The position numbers were made by a program, and so were the translations under genes. From contig OX419755.1 of assembly GCA_948567375.1 (NCBI GenBank), positions 24,506,517 to 24,570,516 on the forward strand: a stretch of DNA of 64,000 nt. The letters are read 5' to 3'. The notes beneath the pieces are model-generated. The model was given only the letters and a program-made list of their open reading frames with translations. It did not search any database and had not been told where the DNA came from. Shown here in pieces: positions 43,494 through 56,311 of this stretch. Each line of letters starts with the position of its first letter. Positions within the stretch are counted from its first letter, which is position 1. This DNA is from Lunularia cruciata (Eukaryota > Streptophyta > Marchantiopsida > Lunulariales > Lunulariaceae).

Positions 43494-43498
43494 CTAAC
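43494..43498 (+). repeat. Target duplication CTAAC, right of E
   Basis: Second copy of CTAAC; B2 RNase H resumes immediately after it. Confidence 0.85.
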
Positions 43499-44940
43499 AA
43501 GAAGGATACTCTTGTCTAAGTATGACTACACCATTGAGGATAGGCCAGGAAAGAAATATACAAATGTTGATTTGTTATCTAGGGCCTATGATCATGATGG
43601 AGATGAGCCAGTGGATGATTCCTTCCCGAATGAGGAGCTCATGACAATCTCAGTCACTCGAGAGGTTCCAATGGAGTACAAGGAGATTGTGGATTTTGTG
43701 ACAAGAGGTAACTATCCAGAAGGGATGCATGCTAGGGAGAGGAAGGCCCTTGCAGCAAGATCTAGACCTTACACAATGGTGGAGGATATTCTTTTTCACC
43801 AAGGAGTAGATGGTCTACTTCAAAGAGCAATGGGTAAGGAAGAGTCTATCCTACTTATAAAGGAGTTTCATGAAGGTTTAGTGTGTGGAGGACACTTTGC
43901 AAGAAAGGTGACTACTTTCAAGATTCTAGATGCAGGTTACTATTGGAGATGGATTTCCAAGGATTGTCTTGATCATTGCCAAACTTCATGTTTGTCAAGC
44001 TTTTGCTAGAAAGTCTACATCCACTCAACCACTTAGATCAATTCCATTGCTAGGACCTTTTGAGAAGTGGGTTATTGATTTTGTAGGTCCTCTCAATAGA
44101 ACCCCAAGGAACAATTGGTACATTGTAGTAGTTACTAATTACCTTACCAAGTGGGGTGAGGCTAGACCATTGACATCAAGAATGAAGATGAAGTTGGTAA
44201 ATTTCTTTATGAATGCATTATCACTAGGTTTCGATGCCATTTGGAGTTGGTTTCTAATAGAGGAGGAGAGTTTACATGAAGCATTACTACAGCCATGCTA
44301 CAACATTTTTCTATCACACTAGAGTAACTACATCCTATAAGCCAAATTCCAATGGCTTGGCAAAGAGAACCAATCAGACCTTGTGCATGATGTTGGCCAA
44401 AGATGCATAAATGGAGGAGGCTAAACATCATTGGGACAAGAGGATTCATGTAGTTTTGTGGAGTATAGGACAACCATGAAGACTTCCACCGGGTATTCTC
44501 TATTTCAATTGGTATATGGTATTTAGTCTACTTTACCAATTCACTTTCATCTTCCCATCTTCCAAAGCAGTCATAAGAGATTGAAGAAAGCACAAGGAAG
44601 TGATGTAGAGAATTCAAGGAAGAAACAACTCATGGTGTTGGAAGAGGCAAGAGCAGTTGCTATGGTTTGAGTGGAGCAAGCCCAAAGGAAACAAAAGGAG
44701 AGTTGTGACAAGAGGCAAGGCAAGAAGAAGGTGGAGCCTTTCAAAGAAGGTGATTGGGTAATGTTGTTTGATTTTATTCGATTCAAGAGAGTGCAAAAGA
44801 AGTTTTTGCCTAAGTACTTTGGACCTTTCATAGTGGAGAAGGTGTGGGGAAATTACACCTATGATCTCAAGGAGTTGGGAAGAAGACACTTTGATAGGAT
44901 TAACCATGATAAGTTGAAGATGTATCATAGAAGGTAGAGA
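43499..44940 (+). pseudogene. B2 RNase H end and integrase
   Basis: RNase H end: YDYTIEDRPGKKYTNVDLLSRA near 43520-43590. Integrase: zinc region near 43870-44010 (H and C ligands partly readable, FHEGLVCGGHF), core with WVIDFVGPLNRTPRN near 44070-44110, and C-terminal domain KYFGPFIVEKV with RRHFDRINHDKLK near 44815-44925. Collinear with B1. Broken. Confidence 0.85.
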
Positions 44941-44985
44941 GACCTTTAGTTTGAGGACCAAGTGAAAACTTAGTCCGGGGGTAAA

Positions 44986-45449
44986 TATAACACCCATTTG
45001 TGGATGTGTGTGGTATTGTGATATTTAGCTTGGTATTACAAGTACTTGAGAGATATTATTTATATATAAATAAAGGATAGTTCATGATTAGCTTAAGTTA
45101 GTCATAGCTAAGATAGAAGAGACCCTACTTTAAGGAAGTGGAAAAGATGAGCACCACAATTTTGGATTCTAGTGTGTTGACTTGGTATTATTCCTAAGTG
45201 TTTGGCTTTGAGGAAAGAGTTGAGAACTCTTAGGCCCACAAGCCTTTTTGTTTTGGATTCTTCTCTAGTCCAAGGATAGCCCAACTGTCTCTCTCTCATT
45301 GAGTTTTGTAGTGAGTGATGTCTTGAGTCTTGGAGTGTTAGCCTTGGAGGAGTATGATGGAGTTGGAGTTCCTTGCCTTCTTAGTCCATGGTGCACTACC
45401 ATAATAGCCATTAGGGGTTCATCTTGAGTGAGAGATAAGCCGGCTCATA
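44986..45449 (+). repeat. B2 3' LTR with internal loss
   Basis: Starts TATAACACCCATTTG after the purine tract GTCCGGGGGTAAA and ends CCGGCTCATA. Relative to the B1 3' LTR about 230 bp, including the promoter region, are absent near 45285. Confidence 0.88.
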
Positions 45450-45799
45450 GGACAAGCTTATCAAGGAGTTTTCCAACTTTAAAGTATATTTTGTTTGGGC
45501 AAAGGAAAGGTGGAATCTCCCTTCATATACCCAACCAAAAATTTGGTGCACAACTTGCAATAAGTGGGGACATGCTAGCATTGAGTTTTTTCCCCTTGTC
45601 CCTCTTCTTTGATGCATCAAGTGGAATGAATTCTTGTGTGGGAAGAGCAAGAGTATTGTGTTGATAAAGATTAAAAAGTCTTTGTAGTGCAAGAAATACC
45701 TACCAATATGACAATGATTCCTCTTAGCACCATTCCCAAGTATCTACCAAGAAAGTATGCTACCAATTAACCTCAAAGGAGAATTTTGCCTCCCAAATA

Positions 45800-46257
45800 G
45801 AATGCTAGCCTAGGCACATGTTTTAACCATAGAGCTCTTGGCCATTCATCCTTATGTTGTCCAAAGCCCAAGAGACAAATTTTTTACACTCCATTGTGTG
45901 CTAATTGTAAAACACCGAATCATGATTGGGCTAATTGTCCCCAACCACCTTCCCCAAAGTCAGAAGTAAGGTTTGCACTTATGCCAACATCCACAAATAT
46001 GAACACAAATTTTTATTGTGTTAATTTGGAAGAGCTGGGCCAGGAAGATGTGCCTCTTTTGGAAGACAATGGCTAGCCAATTTGGAAGTTAATCCAAGTA
46101 GATAACCAATCAACCACAAACAAGACAAGTAGCACATCTTCTTTGCAATCATCTGAATCTCCAAAGCAAAAGAGGAAATGAGGCCATCTATAGAAGGTTT
46201 TATCCAAGAAAAGGTTGAATCTACTAGCAAAGATCAAACATAAAGAAGAAAAGAATT
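45800..46257 (+). pseudogene. F2 gag zinc knuckles
   Basis: CANCKTPNHDWANC near 45894-45935 is a C-x2-C-x4-H-x4-C knuckle. An earlier, weaker one lies near 45810-45860. A polar linker follows until the D3 insertion. The segment 45450-45800 has no recognised domain but is probably gag. Confidence 0.68.
46253..46257 (+). repeat. Target duplication GAATT, left of D3
   Basis: GAATT here and GAATC at 50008-50012 flank D3; four of five bases match, fitting an aged 5-bp duplication. Confidence 0.7.
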
Positions 46258-49200
46258 TGTGGTACCCACAATTTTTTATTTTGGATAGTTTTAGGAAAAT
46301 TTGAAGAAGAATTATGTGGATAGAGCCTAAAGAGAGCTAACCCGAGAAGAAATAAGAAAAAGCAAGGGTTTGGAGTAAAGTCCTAAGTCTACCTTGGGTC
46401 AAGATCAAAGGAGCCACAAAGACAAAGAAGAAGAAGGAGAGACTTTGTATTGGGTGGTGTGATCTGATCCAAAGAACCTGTAACAAACTTCTTCAGAGTC
46501 GGCCCAATCAAAAAAGTACATGGGAAGAAAGTAATGACCTCGGGATCAAGAACTTCTTGATAGTGACAGGAAATAATTTCACCAAATTGGAGACTAGAGA
46601 GGAGGAGCAACTGAAGAATGACCAATCACAAAATGACTATAAAATTACAAGTTGTGTGAGTAAGTAGAGCAATGTCCATTTGCTACTTGGTTCCAATTCA
46701 GAGTCAAACCAAAGTAATGCACATTGCAAATCCGCAAGAAGAAGAGTGGGTTAGGATCTTAGGAATGATCTTCCCCAAGAAGAAGGTGAGGAAGCACACA
46801 ATGACCCTGAAAGTGAGTAAGCAAAGTGCGGTGAGGGGGCTTGCAATTTGTAGATTAGAAGTGATAGCGCAGATCAAAGTCTTGATGAGACTTCGGATCA
46901 TGTTCCTGGCCTGGAACTAGAACTTCAGTTTTCTAGGTTTCATGGTAGAAATTGCAGCAAGTAATTGCAAGGATGGACCAAAGCATGAGGGGAAGAGAGG
47001 GAATCCCGCTCAATGGACAGAGGCAGATTGGAGAGTAATTTTGGGAAGAGAAGCAGGAGAGGTAGGAGATACCACCTTCTATCGGAAGTGTGATGCTTCA
47101 GAAGAGACTGTCAAAGTGAGGAATTTGTTCAATCAACCTTGCACTAAGAATGGGTATAAGGTGGACAGTTATAGAGACCTTGAGCAGAGAGGGATAGTAA
47201 GCACGATGATGGCAATGTTCAAACCGGAGCAAACTACCTATGTTACTATGCAACAGGTGGTGTTCTTTCACCAAATGTTTGTAGGGGAAGCAATAGATTG
47301 GGCAAAATGTTTGCATCAGAGAGAGGGGCAGATGATTTTGGGATGGAGAATGGATATGCCACTGCATTATTTTGTGCCCTTCGCAGTGCAATTTTATTTT
47401 GGGTTGAACTTGCTAACTTTGGAGGAACAAAATCAAATGTGCTTGCACTTTCATCCGGATTTGCAAAAGGAGGCAGATGTAGATGAGCAATATTACATGG
47501 AGAGAGTGCAAGATGGGTATGAATACTACTAGAAGAGTGGGAAGGAGAAAATCATAGCAATTGACCTTCCCAAGGCTAGAAAGAGAGCCAAGCATGAGAG
47601 TCATGTTGCAACAATCTAGCCCTAGAAAGTTCCAAAGCCAAACCCAATGGTAGTGGTAGTGAAGACAAAGGAAGCCATGCCAGAAGCAAAAGACAAGTCG
47701 GAAGGAGAAATTGGATTGAAGGAAGGAATGTCGGGAGAAGAAGAGGAGTTCATGCTACGGAGTGAAGAATCAAGCAGTGAAAGTGCAGGCAAAGTAGAGG
47801 TTCAGCAAACATGACAACCAATGATCAAGGCAGGAAAGCCAAGTCCCAAAGTTTCCATGGTTGAACAAGGAAGTGAGAGGAAGAAGGGAGAGGAAGTTGT
47901 GGCACAACCCTAGACTGCCAAGTGTAAGAATGAAATGCCTGCATCCGAAGTGAGGCCCAATAAAGTTACTCTAGAAGGGGGAGAAAGTTCAGAGGAAGAA
48001 ACTTTGAAGGTACAAAGATTGCAACTTCAGGGCAAGGTGCAAGAAGTAGAGTGGTGGAACTCAAAGGCTGAGCCGATGGTGCAAGGTGAAAAAGAGTGGA
48101 CTATTTATCTGAAGTAGTTTGTCCATTGTTGACGTTGCTATAGCAGAAAAGGATGGAGATGGTAAGTGCCAATCTCAAGGTGCCGGATGAATTGGCAGTA
48201 GTGAAGACTTGTAGTGCGGAAACCTTGTTGTTGCAAAGTAAGCAAAAGAGGGTGGAGATGGAAGTCGAAGAACTTTGGGTTGAGGAGGTTCTTTGGAGTA
48301 AGTACTTTGAGGTGGCAAGGGAGGAGTTAGTCAAGAGTCACAAGGAGCCAAAGGAGATGGCTGCGTTGGTTGCAGTGTTGAAAGAGGAAATTGTAGATGC
48401 GCGTGTAGAGTTAATTCACTCAAAAGCAATTACGGCAGTGATGGAGCAAGAGTTGGAGAGTCTCAAGAAGAAAGCAGCGGAGAAAGATCAAGCCTAGCAA
48501 CAAGAGTTAGCAAAGCGTAGTAGAGAAGAAGATTGGTTGCAAGGGTTGGTGTGGGAGACAAAGGAGCAAATCTTTATGAATTGAGCAAAGAAGGAGGGAT
48601 TGAAGGCCAAATTTGAAGATGAGCTCCAGATGTATTGCATTGAATTGGAGGAAGAAAGGAACAAGGAGAAGCTTATGGTTGAGGAGAAGCTGATGAGGTA
48701 GAAGGAGTCATCAATGAAATCAAGGCCATGCTGAGCACAAAAGTTGAAGGTAAACTCAAGGAGGCAAGATTGCATGAGCTGAAGTTATTAGTGCAGGAGA
48801 CGCACAAGAGGAAAGCAAAGGACACGGAGTTGAATAATCTATTACTTTGTCTACGAGATCGTGAAGATAGGAAGATGTTAGAGGTAGGAGACAATGTGTG
48901 TCTCAGACTATATCTTGTTAGAACGGAGTTAGCTTAACTTTGTAGTGAGGTACAAGAAGTACAAAGACCCAATGTTGTAGAAGTAGGAATACAAGTGTCT
49001 TTGGAGTTGCTCTTTGAAACTTTAGAGAAGAGGGGGTGAGGAGATAAAGAGTCAAAACAATTACCTGAGACCTTAGTTGTAGTTTGTAGTGAAGAAATTA
49101 TAGAAATAGAAAAGTTAGGAGCAGGACTAGATAGACCTGAGGATGGTGAGATTATAAAGGAATTGTCGGGATTGAATGCCAAAGTCAAAGTAGACATCGG

Positions 49201-50007
49201 ATCCGTAGAGTAACAAATTTGAGATTTGAAGAGGTAGATATGAAGGAGTGCATTGTCATTTTGGATCTATAGGTTAGAAAAGTTATTGTAGAATGGTATA
49301 GTTGTTAGTAACTGTCTATTGCTTTACTATTTAAGAGTGGCATTTGCAATATTATGTTGTTCAGTATTCATATTTTTGAAGATAGATAAAGCAAAGTGCT
49401 GATTTCAGTGCTCGTCACTTGAGCTTAATTCCAAGTGTCAACTCTGTGTTTGTGTTTGTGAGTGTTTGGAGAAATTTGAATTGCAAGTCAATGTGCTTGT
49501 TAGATGTTGGATTCTGTAGCCTTGATCTTCATTCTATGTGTGTGATCTTGAGTGAAGTGCAATTGAAGCAATGCCTTGACAGATCTGAGAGTAGTTGCAG
49601 TGTTGGTAGTATTTTGCATTTGTGAGTACAGCGCAAAGTTGATGTGAATAAATTTTGATTGAGGAAGTTGTGCCTTTAGTGGAGGGGTGGAATACAATTC
49701 TGAAGCAAAGTCATTTTGCAGTGAAGTGCCGTTTTGGGAAAAATCTGAATCATCACAATCAAGATTTGTTTGGACAGAATTTGCTATGTTGTGATTATGG
49801 GTGTCTGAATTTGTAACAAGTTGTCAAGATTGTGAGCTTGTTACTCTCTTTTGGGTGTAGTTGCTACTTGAGAGATTAAAGAAGAACTCAAGAAGAACTA
49901 CATGTTACTATTTGACTTTGTATTTGACCAATTCTGAATAGTATCTCTGCATGAATGAACTTTATTTACCCAATTACCGCAAAAGTGATATTTGCCGGGT
50001 TGTCACA
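46258..50007 (+). mobile_element. D3: solo LTR of family F, 3.75 kb
   Basis: Begins TGTGGTACCCACAATTTT and ends TTGCCGGGTTGTCACA, lying in the F2 gag-protease interval. Collinear with D1 (inverted) and D4 (inverted). A CTATTTAAGAGTGG box at about 49328 lies ~0.68 kb before the end and may be the LTR promoter. The U3 part carries the long gene on the same strand as this promoter. Confidence 0.82.
46672..49215 (+). pseudogene. LTR-borne gene in D3
   Basis: N-terminal domain at about 46680-47530: EEEWVRILGMIF, RGLAICRLEVIAQIKVL, FSFLGFMVEI, WTEADWRVILGREAGE, then FKPEQTTYVTMQQVVFFHQM, GEAIDWAKCL and a VQFYFGLNLL segment. A Lys/Glu-rich linker follows (47540-48100). Coiled coils at about 48150-48910 show long Glu/Lys/Leu heptads (VELIHSKAITAVMEQELESL). 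An acidic tail (EIIEIEKLGAGLD) is near 49090-49130. Broken at several points. Similar length and domain order in D1 and D4 indicate past selection on the protein. Function unknown. Confidence 0.68.
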
Positions 50008-50012
50008 GAATC

Positions 50013-53000
50013 CTTAAATGAGATACCTTTCATCCCAAAGGTAGCTAGCAAGTTGGACCAAGTGAGAGTGCTAATCCCAAGTATTTAGTAGAAATTTAGA
50101 AGTTTTATAGGAACTAGTGTAGGAAGAAATCAGAACGATTTTGGTGAATGTTGGAAATATGGAAGAAGTTGGGAAGCAACCATTAGTGATTTCAAGCAAG
50201 AATCAGATTTTAGCTTGAAGGAAAACAACCTTGGCAGTCCAAATCCAAAGGACACAAACCCAAAGGAATCTCCTCCAAAGGCAAATGCAGCTCACTCCAA
50301 AACAATCTACTACTAAGAGGCTAAATTAGAGAAGAAATAGAGGAAAACAAGTTCAATTTTTGGGTATTGCTTAGTATGATATTGTTGGAGAATTGGCTTC
50401 CTCTAAGGTAGATGTCATGTTCAAGCAGTTGTATGAGGATAACAACTTGTATAAATACCAAGTAGCATTGGCATTTTGAAGGGTGTAGAAGGGAAAGCAC
50501 ACCAAGATGCTTACTATCTACCGGATAGAATTAGAAGATTTAGGCTCTCCCAAAGTAGAGATAGATATCAATGGTTGCATGATTCCATCCATCCCTATAG
50601 ATTACAAATTAGGTGTCAATGTCATGATAGATAAAACTGCTCATATACCACCTTTAAGCCCACTTCTTGTATCCTACAATTTGCAAATGTAACCTATAGA
50701 AGATCCCTTGGTCTTCTACAGATGTTGTCAAAGGTCTTAACTACAATAGCTGGTGTAGCCTTCCACCTTGACTAGATCATCCTTTATCTTGTAACCAAGA
50801 TAAGATACATGTTATATAGGGAGGCCTTGGTTGTATGGAGCACACATTATTTTAGATTGGCATCAACATAAGCTTCAATTCAAAGATCTAGAGTCCTCAA
50901 ATCCTAAACTAGTTATAGTAAACTAGAAGAAGATCCCTCACTTAAGAGAGACTCTATCATTGTAAGGAAAATACGCCAAAGATACCTTGGACAAATCCAA
51001 AGGTTCTTTGGAGGAGGATAAGTGAACAACTTGGAGACTCATACAATAGAAGATGAAGCCCAAAGGAGTAATCACTCCAAGGCTTGGGAGTAGAACATTG
51101 CATTACTTAGGATGAGCCATGAAAAAGCCATTGTTAACTTCAATGATTTTCAAGATATGATTATAGCTAAAGAAAATATTTTAAACATATTCAAGCACAT
51201 GTCTCAAATTGAGTATGAAGGCTTCACAACTCTTTTTTGAGAATACCAAGACATCTTTGGTTAGAAAATTGAGCAGATGCCTAGGATCCCTTGATAGTTT
51301 GGGGAGTGTTAGATTTATCTAGAAGAAGGTATAGTCCTAGCTTGGCAACTACAATATCAGCTTAACCTAATGTACTCATTACTAGTGGAGGATGAGATAG
51401 AAAAAAAAATGGCCGATATCATCTTCCCTATGCTTAGTAGTGAATGGGTGTTCCTTACCATAGTTCTGCTCAAGAAGAAGATGGGGAAGATCCAAGTGTG
51501 TTAAGACTTTTGAAAGTTGAATATAACCAAAAAGAAGGCTCATTATCCTTTGCACTTCATGGATCTTATTTTAGATCAAGTTGCATGTTATGAATGTTAT
51601 AGCTTTTTATATGGATTCTCAAAGTATAACTAAGTCTCTATTTGGGAGGAAGATAGGGACAAGATTACCTTCACCACAGATTGGAGCACTTATGATTATA
51701 ATTGAATGCCATTTTTCCTATGTAATATAAATGCAAATTCCCAAACAATAAAGATGGCAATTATTATGGATAAATTTCAAAAATTCCTGGAAATCTTTTT
51801 AGATGACTTTTGTGTCTTTTGTAGAAGGAAAATCACCTTTCCTTTCTACACAAAACCTTCAAGTAATGTTAATCAATAGGATTGTCCTTGCACCCTAAAA
51901 TGTGTTTCTTTGTAATGACCAAAGGTATACTACTTGGACATCAAGTTTCAAGTAGAGGTAGAAGTAGATGCAAAAAAAGATGAAGGTGATCCAAGCCCTT
52001 GAAAACCCAAAGAATTTGAGAGGATTATAGGCCTTCTTAGGCCATCTAGGGTATTATAGGCAATTCATCACCAAGTATACAATCCTCTCAACATTCCTCA
52101 AAAAGCTACTTAAGAAGTGTGTAGGCAAAGGAGCAAGAGGATGCACTTAGAGCCCTAAAGACCAAGTTATTGGAAACCCTAGTGATGCAAGCTCCAAATG
52201 CTCCTAATTGAAAAAGATGTTTTATGTGTAGATGGATACTTTTTTGGTAGCCATAAGAGTAATGATTAGTCAAAAGGATGATAACAATAAGGCTACCCTA
52301 TATATTTTACTAGCACACAACTATATGACATGGAAAGAAAGTATACAACTAGATAGAGAGGCATTAGGAATATTTTATACATGCAAGAAGATTTGTCATT
52401 ATTTGTTAGGACATGAATTTATCTTCCATGTAGACCACTAGGCATTGCAAAACTTCATGAAGAAGGAAAATTTATCCAAGAAAATTGCAAGGTGGGTACT
52501 TCTCTTGCAAAGAGTTCACTTCTACAATGTAGGTAAGGAAGGGAGTGCATAATAAGAATTCAGATTTCATGTCCCAACTCAAAACCAAAAACTAAGTCAA
52601 AACCTAGATGGTTACTTCTTGGACAAGGAGTTATTTCACATCTCAATGACAAGTAAAACATGTTACTTCGTGGAATATAGATACCTTTGTACCTTGAACC
52701 TAGAACAAAGAGTAATCTTCCTTCACAAGATGGGCTCATATCAATTGAAGAGGATTTTTTGTTCAAGATAGGAGGTCACTAGGCCCTACAAAATACAATG
52801 AAGAAGATCTTGACAATTGGTTATTGGTGGCCAACCATGCATAATGATGTGTACAAATAAATTAAGAAGTGTGATGCATACCAACAAATGAAAAGACCAC
52901 CAACTACATAGTGGCTTTTGAGACCCATTCTACTCTTAGCACCCTTGGAAACATGGAGAATGGAGAATCAACTTTGTAGGACCAATACAACATGCTACAA

Positions 53001-53630
53001 AGATCACTCAAAAGAGATGTATCCTAGTCTAAACCGACTATGCAATGAAGATGGTCAAGGCCAAAGCCACTCAAAGAGATGAAGCTAAAACAAAAGCAAA
53101 ATTCTTCTTTTGCAATATCATTTCTTGATACAAGTGTCCCTTACGATTGGTCAGTGATATTGGGAGTCTAGTGGAGGCCCTTACAAAGTACTTTCAAATT
53201 AGGCATTGGAAGACTACTCCTACAACTTGAAGGTGAACAGCCTAACAAAGAAGGCTAATGGTCTCTTGTGTAAGATCATGAACAAGGTAATTGACAATTA
53301 CACATATGATTGGGATACTTAGTTTTTGACAGCCTTGTGAGCCTAACACTCCATTGAGAAGATCACTATGAAGCAACTCTCTATTTCTTAACGGAGGAGT
53401 TACATCTAATCCTATTGGTGGAATTTGAGATGCTAACTTATAAACTTATTGGAAGAGGAGAGCTAGGACCTTTGGATGCAACAACTGATGCTCTTGGAAG
53501 AAAAGAGAGTAGAATTGCACAAGCTTACAAAGACTTACCAACTCCAACGGCTCAACCAAGGTGCACCTATCAAAATCTTGTATGGTTGAACCCACTCTTT
53601 AAAATCAGATTTTGTTAGTCACTTTTTACT
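50013..53630 (+). pseudogene. F2 protease remnant, RT, RNase H, integrase
   Basis: A protease remnant, VEIDINGCMIPSIPIDYKLG, lies near 50540-50610. RT spans about 51290-52080, with a box reading FLDDFCVF near 51795-51820 and FLGHLGYYRQFI near 52035-52070. RNase H spans about 52220-52560: REALGIFYTCKKICHYLLGH, EFIFHVDH. Integrase spans about 52740-53400: INFVGPIQHATKIT near 52965 and LVEALTKYFQIRHWKTT near 53165-53215. No chromodomain or PHD finger is seen. The region is heavily decayed. Confidence 0.75.
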
Positions 53631-53789
53631 TTTACAAGTCAGACAATTGCAAGCTCCACTTTGTGCATAAATTCCTGCACCTTTAGCAAGGAGTGTAAGT
53701 GCTTAACAATTAGAGAGAATGAGTGAGCTAGTGTTTATGTCATTGCCCTCCTTATCTATTAGATTTTTCACTCACCTTCAAGCTAGCCC

Positions 53790-55525
53790 ACCATGGTTAC
53801 CATAGTGAATAGAGTGCCCAAATAGTGCAGGCAAATACCTAAAATAATTCTCAAATCATCCAAGATGAACAAGTGGGCACTACATTGCAAAGAAGACTTG
53901 ATCTATGATAAGAACTTAGTCTTCTTATTGTGGAATTAGAATTTGCGTGACCATGCAATGTTGCAAGAGATTCAAGGTAATCAAGATCCATGGACAAGTA
54001 ATTTAAGAGGCAATGTCTTTGCATGGACTAAAGAACATTGAAGAGAGGTTCTTGGACTAAATAACTCACCATGGGAGTAGTACCTTTGGATACAAAATGG
54101 ACTTGTTTGGATGTGAGCATGGAGGTAAGGTTTAATGCCTTATTTCAAGGATGATAAAACTTACAATGAGTGAGTAGTAGGGAGCTATAACAATCATACT
54201 TGAAGGGCCCTTGTAGAGGAAGTGATCATTGTTCAAGTTAAAACAAACAACATACTTGAAAAATAACCATGCCATCTTCTTGAGTACTTATACAAAGGAA
54301 GGCCTATCAATTAGGCATATATGTTGTGCAAGGATATGGATGAGGATGTAGGGCTGACACATTTTTTATCTTTGCCATTTATTTCTACATGGGCATCAAA
54401 TTGCTCACAAAGGAGGAGTGGAAGAAGTTTTCCTCACACTTCTTCCGAAGGGCTATTTTGCTTTGCATTAAGATGAAAAATTAATGTATAAGAAGTATGG
54501 ATTGGTGGATGAGGAGTATGCCTCAATAGGAAAGTTTTTGAAAGTTGAGGAAGTTAGCAACATGCTTGGCTACAAAAAGAAGCAAAAGATTCTTGCCAAG
54601 CAAAGGCTAAGAGTTTAAGGATAAGAAAATAGATGGTCAAGGACTCCATCAAAGAGGAACACAGCCCAAGAAAAGAATGAAGAGACCAAAAGCAAAGAAT
54701 TATTCATGCAAATCATACTCTCTTTTGACAAGGAAGGCAATCAACAAAGAAGATGCACAATTGGCTCCAGCAAGTAAGAGCACAATTGAAGAAGGAAGCA
54801 AGGCCCTTCACAAGGAAGGTGAAGGACTCAACATTGAAGAGTACAATGGCAAGGTGGGGCAATGGGGCAAGAAGGACCACAAAGAAGATGTCAACAAAGA
54901 AGTAAGACATTTGGAACCAAAAGGTGAGGGGGTAGCCAACAATGGAATATCAAAATCAACAAAGATGGACAAAGGTATACCTAAGAACAAAGTTTTACTT
55001 CAAGCTAAAAGGATACTTCAAGATGAAGCTAAGCTTCAAGAAAAGGGGACATTAAAGGCCAAAAAGGTGCTCAAAGTTGAAAAATTACCCAAGCCAAAAT
55101 AGTTGGAGCAACACAAACATGAGAGCATGCCTCAGACCAAAGACTTGGCAAATGAAGGAGTGTATGAGACATAAAGACCAACACTCAAGGCCAATGCATA
55201 GGTTGAGGTAGAGAAGGACTAGGGTGAGCCTTTGGGATGACAAGGGTATGAGGAAGAAGGTTCACTTCTTTTAGGGAGGAAGTAAGGTAGACTTAATGCC
55301 CATATCTATGTTAGTAATTCATATTGTGGACTCAATGTTAGAATTAATGAAGCTATTTCTTCCCTACCATTGAAAGTGTCATGGAGACATAACCAACTAT
55401 ACAATATGATCAATCAAATAGCTCAAGACATCTACCAAGAGAGAGCAAAGGCATGAGAGGAGTTAGTTCAAGCAAGTACCCTATATATAGCCAAAAGAAA
55501 GTGCAACAATAGCTTGGTACAAGAG
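53790..55525 (+). pseudogene. G: diverged relative of the LTR-borne gene, left part
   Basis: Segments parallel the D3 protein: LVFLLWN with NLRDHAMLQEIQG near 53910-53975, WTKEH with REVLGLNN near 54025-54060, LFKLKQTTYLKNNHAIFL near 54225-54280, and LMYKKYGLVDEEYASIGKFL near 54480-54540. A Lys-rich low-complexity stretch of about 140 codons (54677-55102) follows. Identity with D copies is low, so this is a separate subfamily. Its place just after F2 integrase suggests it may be the 3' LTR gene of F2, which is inference. Broken; cut by D4 at 55525. Confidence 0.6.
55521..55525 (+). repeat. Target duplication AAGAG, left of D4
   Basis: AAGAG here and at 60008-60012 are identical and flank D4. 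Confidence 0.9.
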
Positions 55526-56311
55526 TGTGACAACCAGGAAAATATCACTTTTGTGGTAATCAGGTAAGTAAAGTTTGTTCTTGTAGAGATACTATTCAGA
55601 ATTGGTCAAACACAAAGCAAATAGTAATAATTAGTTCTTCTTGGTTGCCTCTTTAATCTCTTAGGTAGAAACCACACTAAAAAGAGAGAAACAAGCACTG
55701 ACTCGCAATCTTGTCACACAAACATGTCACACTTAATCACAACTCCATCAAATCTTTCCAAACAACTTCCAATTGTGATGATTCAATCTCTCTAAAAAAT
55801 GGCACTTCACTATAAAATGACTTTGCCTTAGAATTGTGTTCTATCCCTCCACTAAAGGCACAAATTCCTTGATCAAAATTGTTTCACATCAACTCAAAGC
55901 TACACTCACAAATGCAAATACTACCAACACTACAAATCCTCTTAGATCTATCAAGGCATTGCTTTGATTGCAACTCACTCAAGATCAAACACATAGAATG
56001 AAGATCAAGGCTGTGGAATCCACCATCCAACATGCACAATGACTTGCACTTCAGAATTCTCTCAACACTCACAAACACAAACATAGAGTTGATACTTGAA
56101 ATCAAGCTCAAGCAACGAGCATTGAAATCAGCACTTTGCTTTATCTATTCTCAAAAATTATGAGTATTGAACAACATAACATTGCAAATGCTCCCTTTAA
56201 ATATTCAAAGCACTTGACAATTAACTAACTTCCTAACAACTCTAAAAACCTGCAAATCCAAAATGACATTGCACCTCTTCATATCTACCTCTCTCAGTCT
56301 CAAAAATGGTC

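Larger units (their letters stand above)
32696..45449 (+). mobile_element. B2: partial B element interrupted by E and C2
   Basis: B sequence runs 32696-32917, stops at a CTAAC duplication, and resumes at 43499-45449. What remains is RNase H, integrase and the 3' LTR. The 5' LTR, leader, gag, protease and RT are absent; the left end abuts truncated F1. The two halves are collinear with B1 12865-13110 and 13110 onward, so the interruption is a clean insertion. Several breaks. Confidence 0.88.
45450..53630 (+). mobile_element. F2: second family F internal region, interrupted by D3
   Basis: Plus-strand order: gag C-terminal part with zinc knuckles (45840-46080), solo LTR D3 inserted at 46258-50007, then protease remnant, RT, RNase H and integrase to about 53630. 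Integrase shares with F1 the segments GPIQ...T and MVKAK-x-T-x-RD-x-AK, so the two belong to one family. The 5' LTR is not seen: the left end abuts the B2 LTR. Very many breaks; old. Confidence 0.78.

Noticed and set aside
54713-54990. Minus-strand ORFs opposite the Lys-rich part of G
   Set aside because: Composition (Phe/Leu/Ser-rich) is the mirror of the Lys/Glu-rich plus-strand frame.
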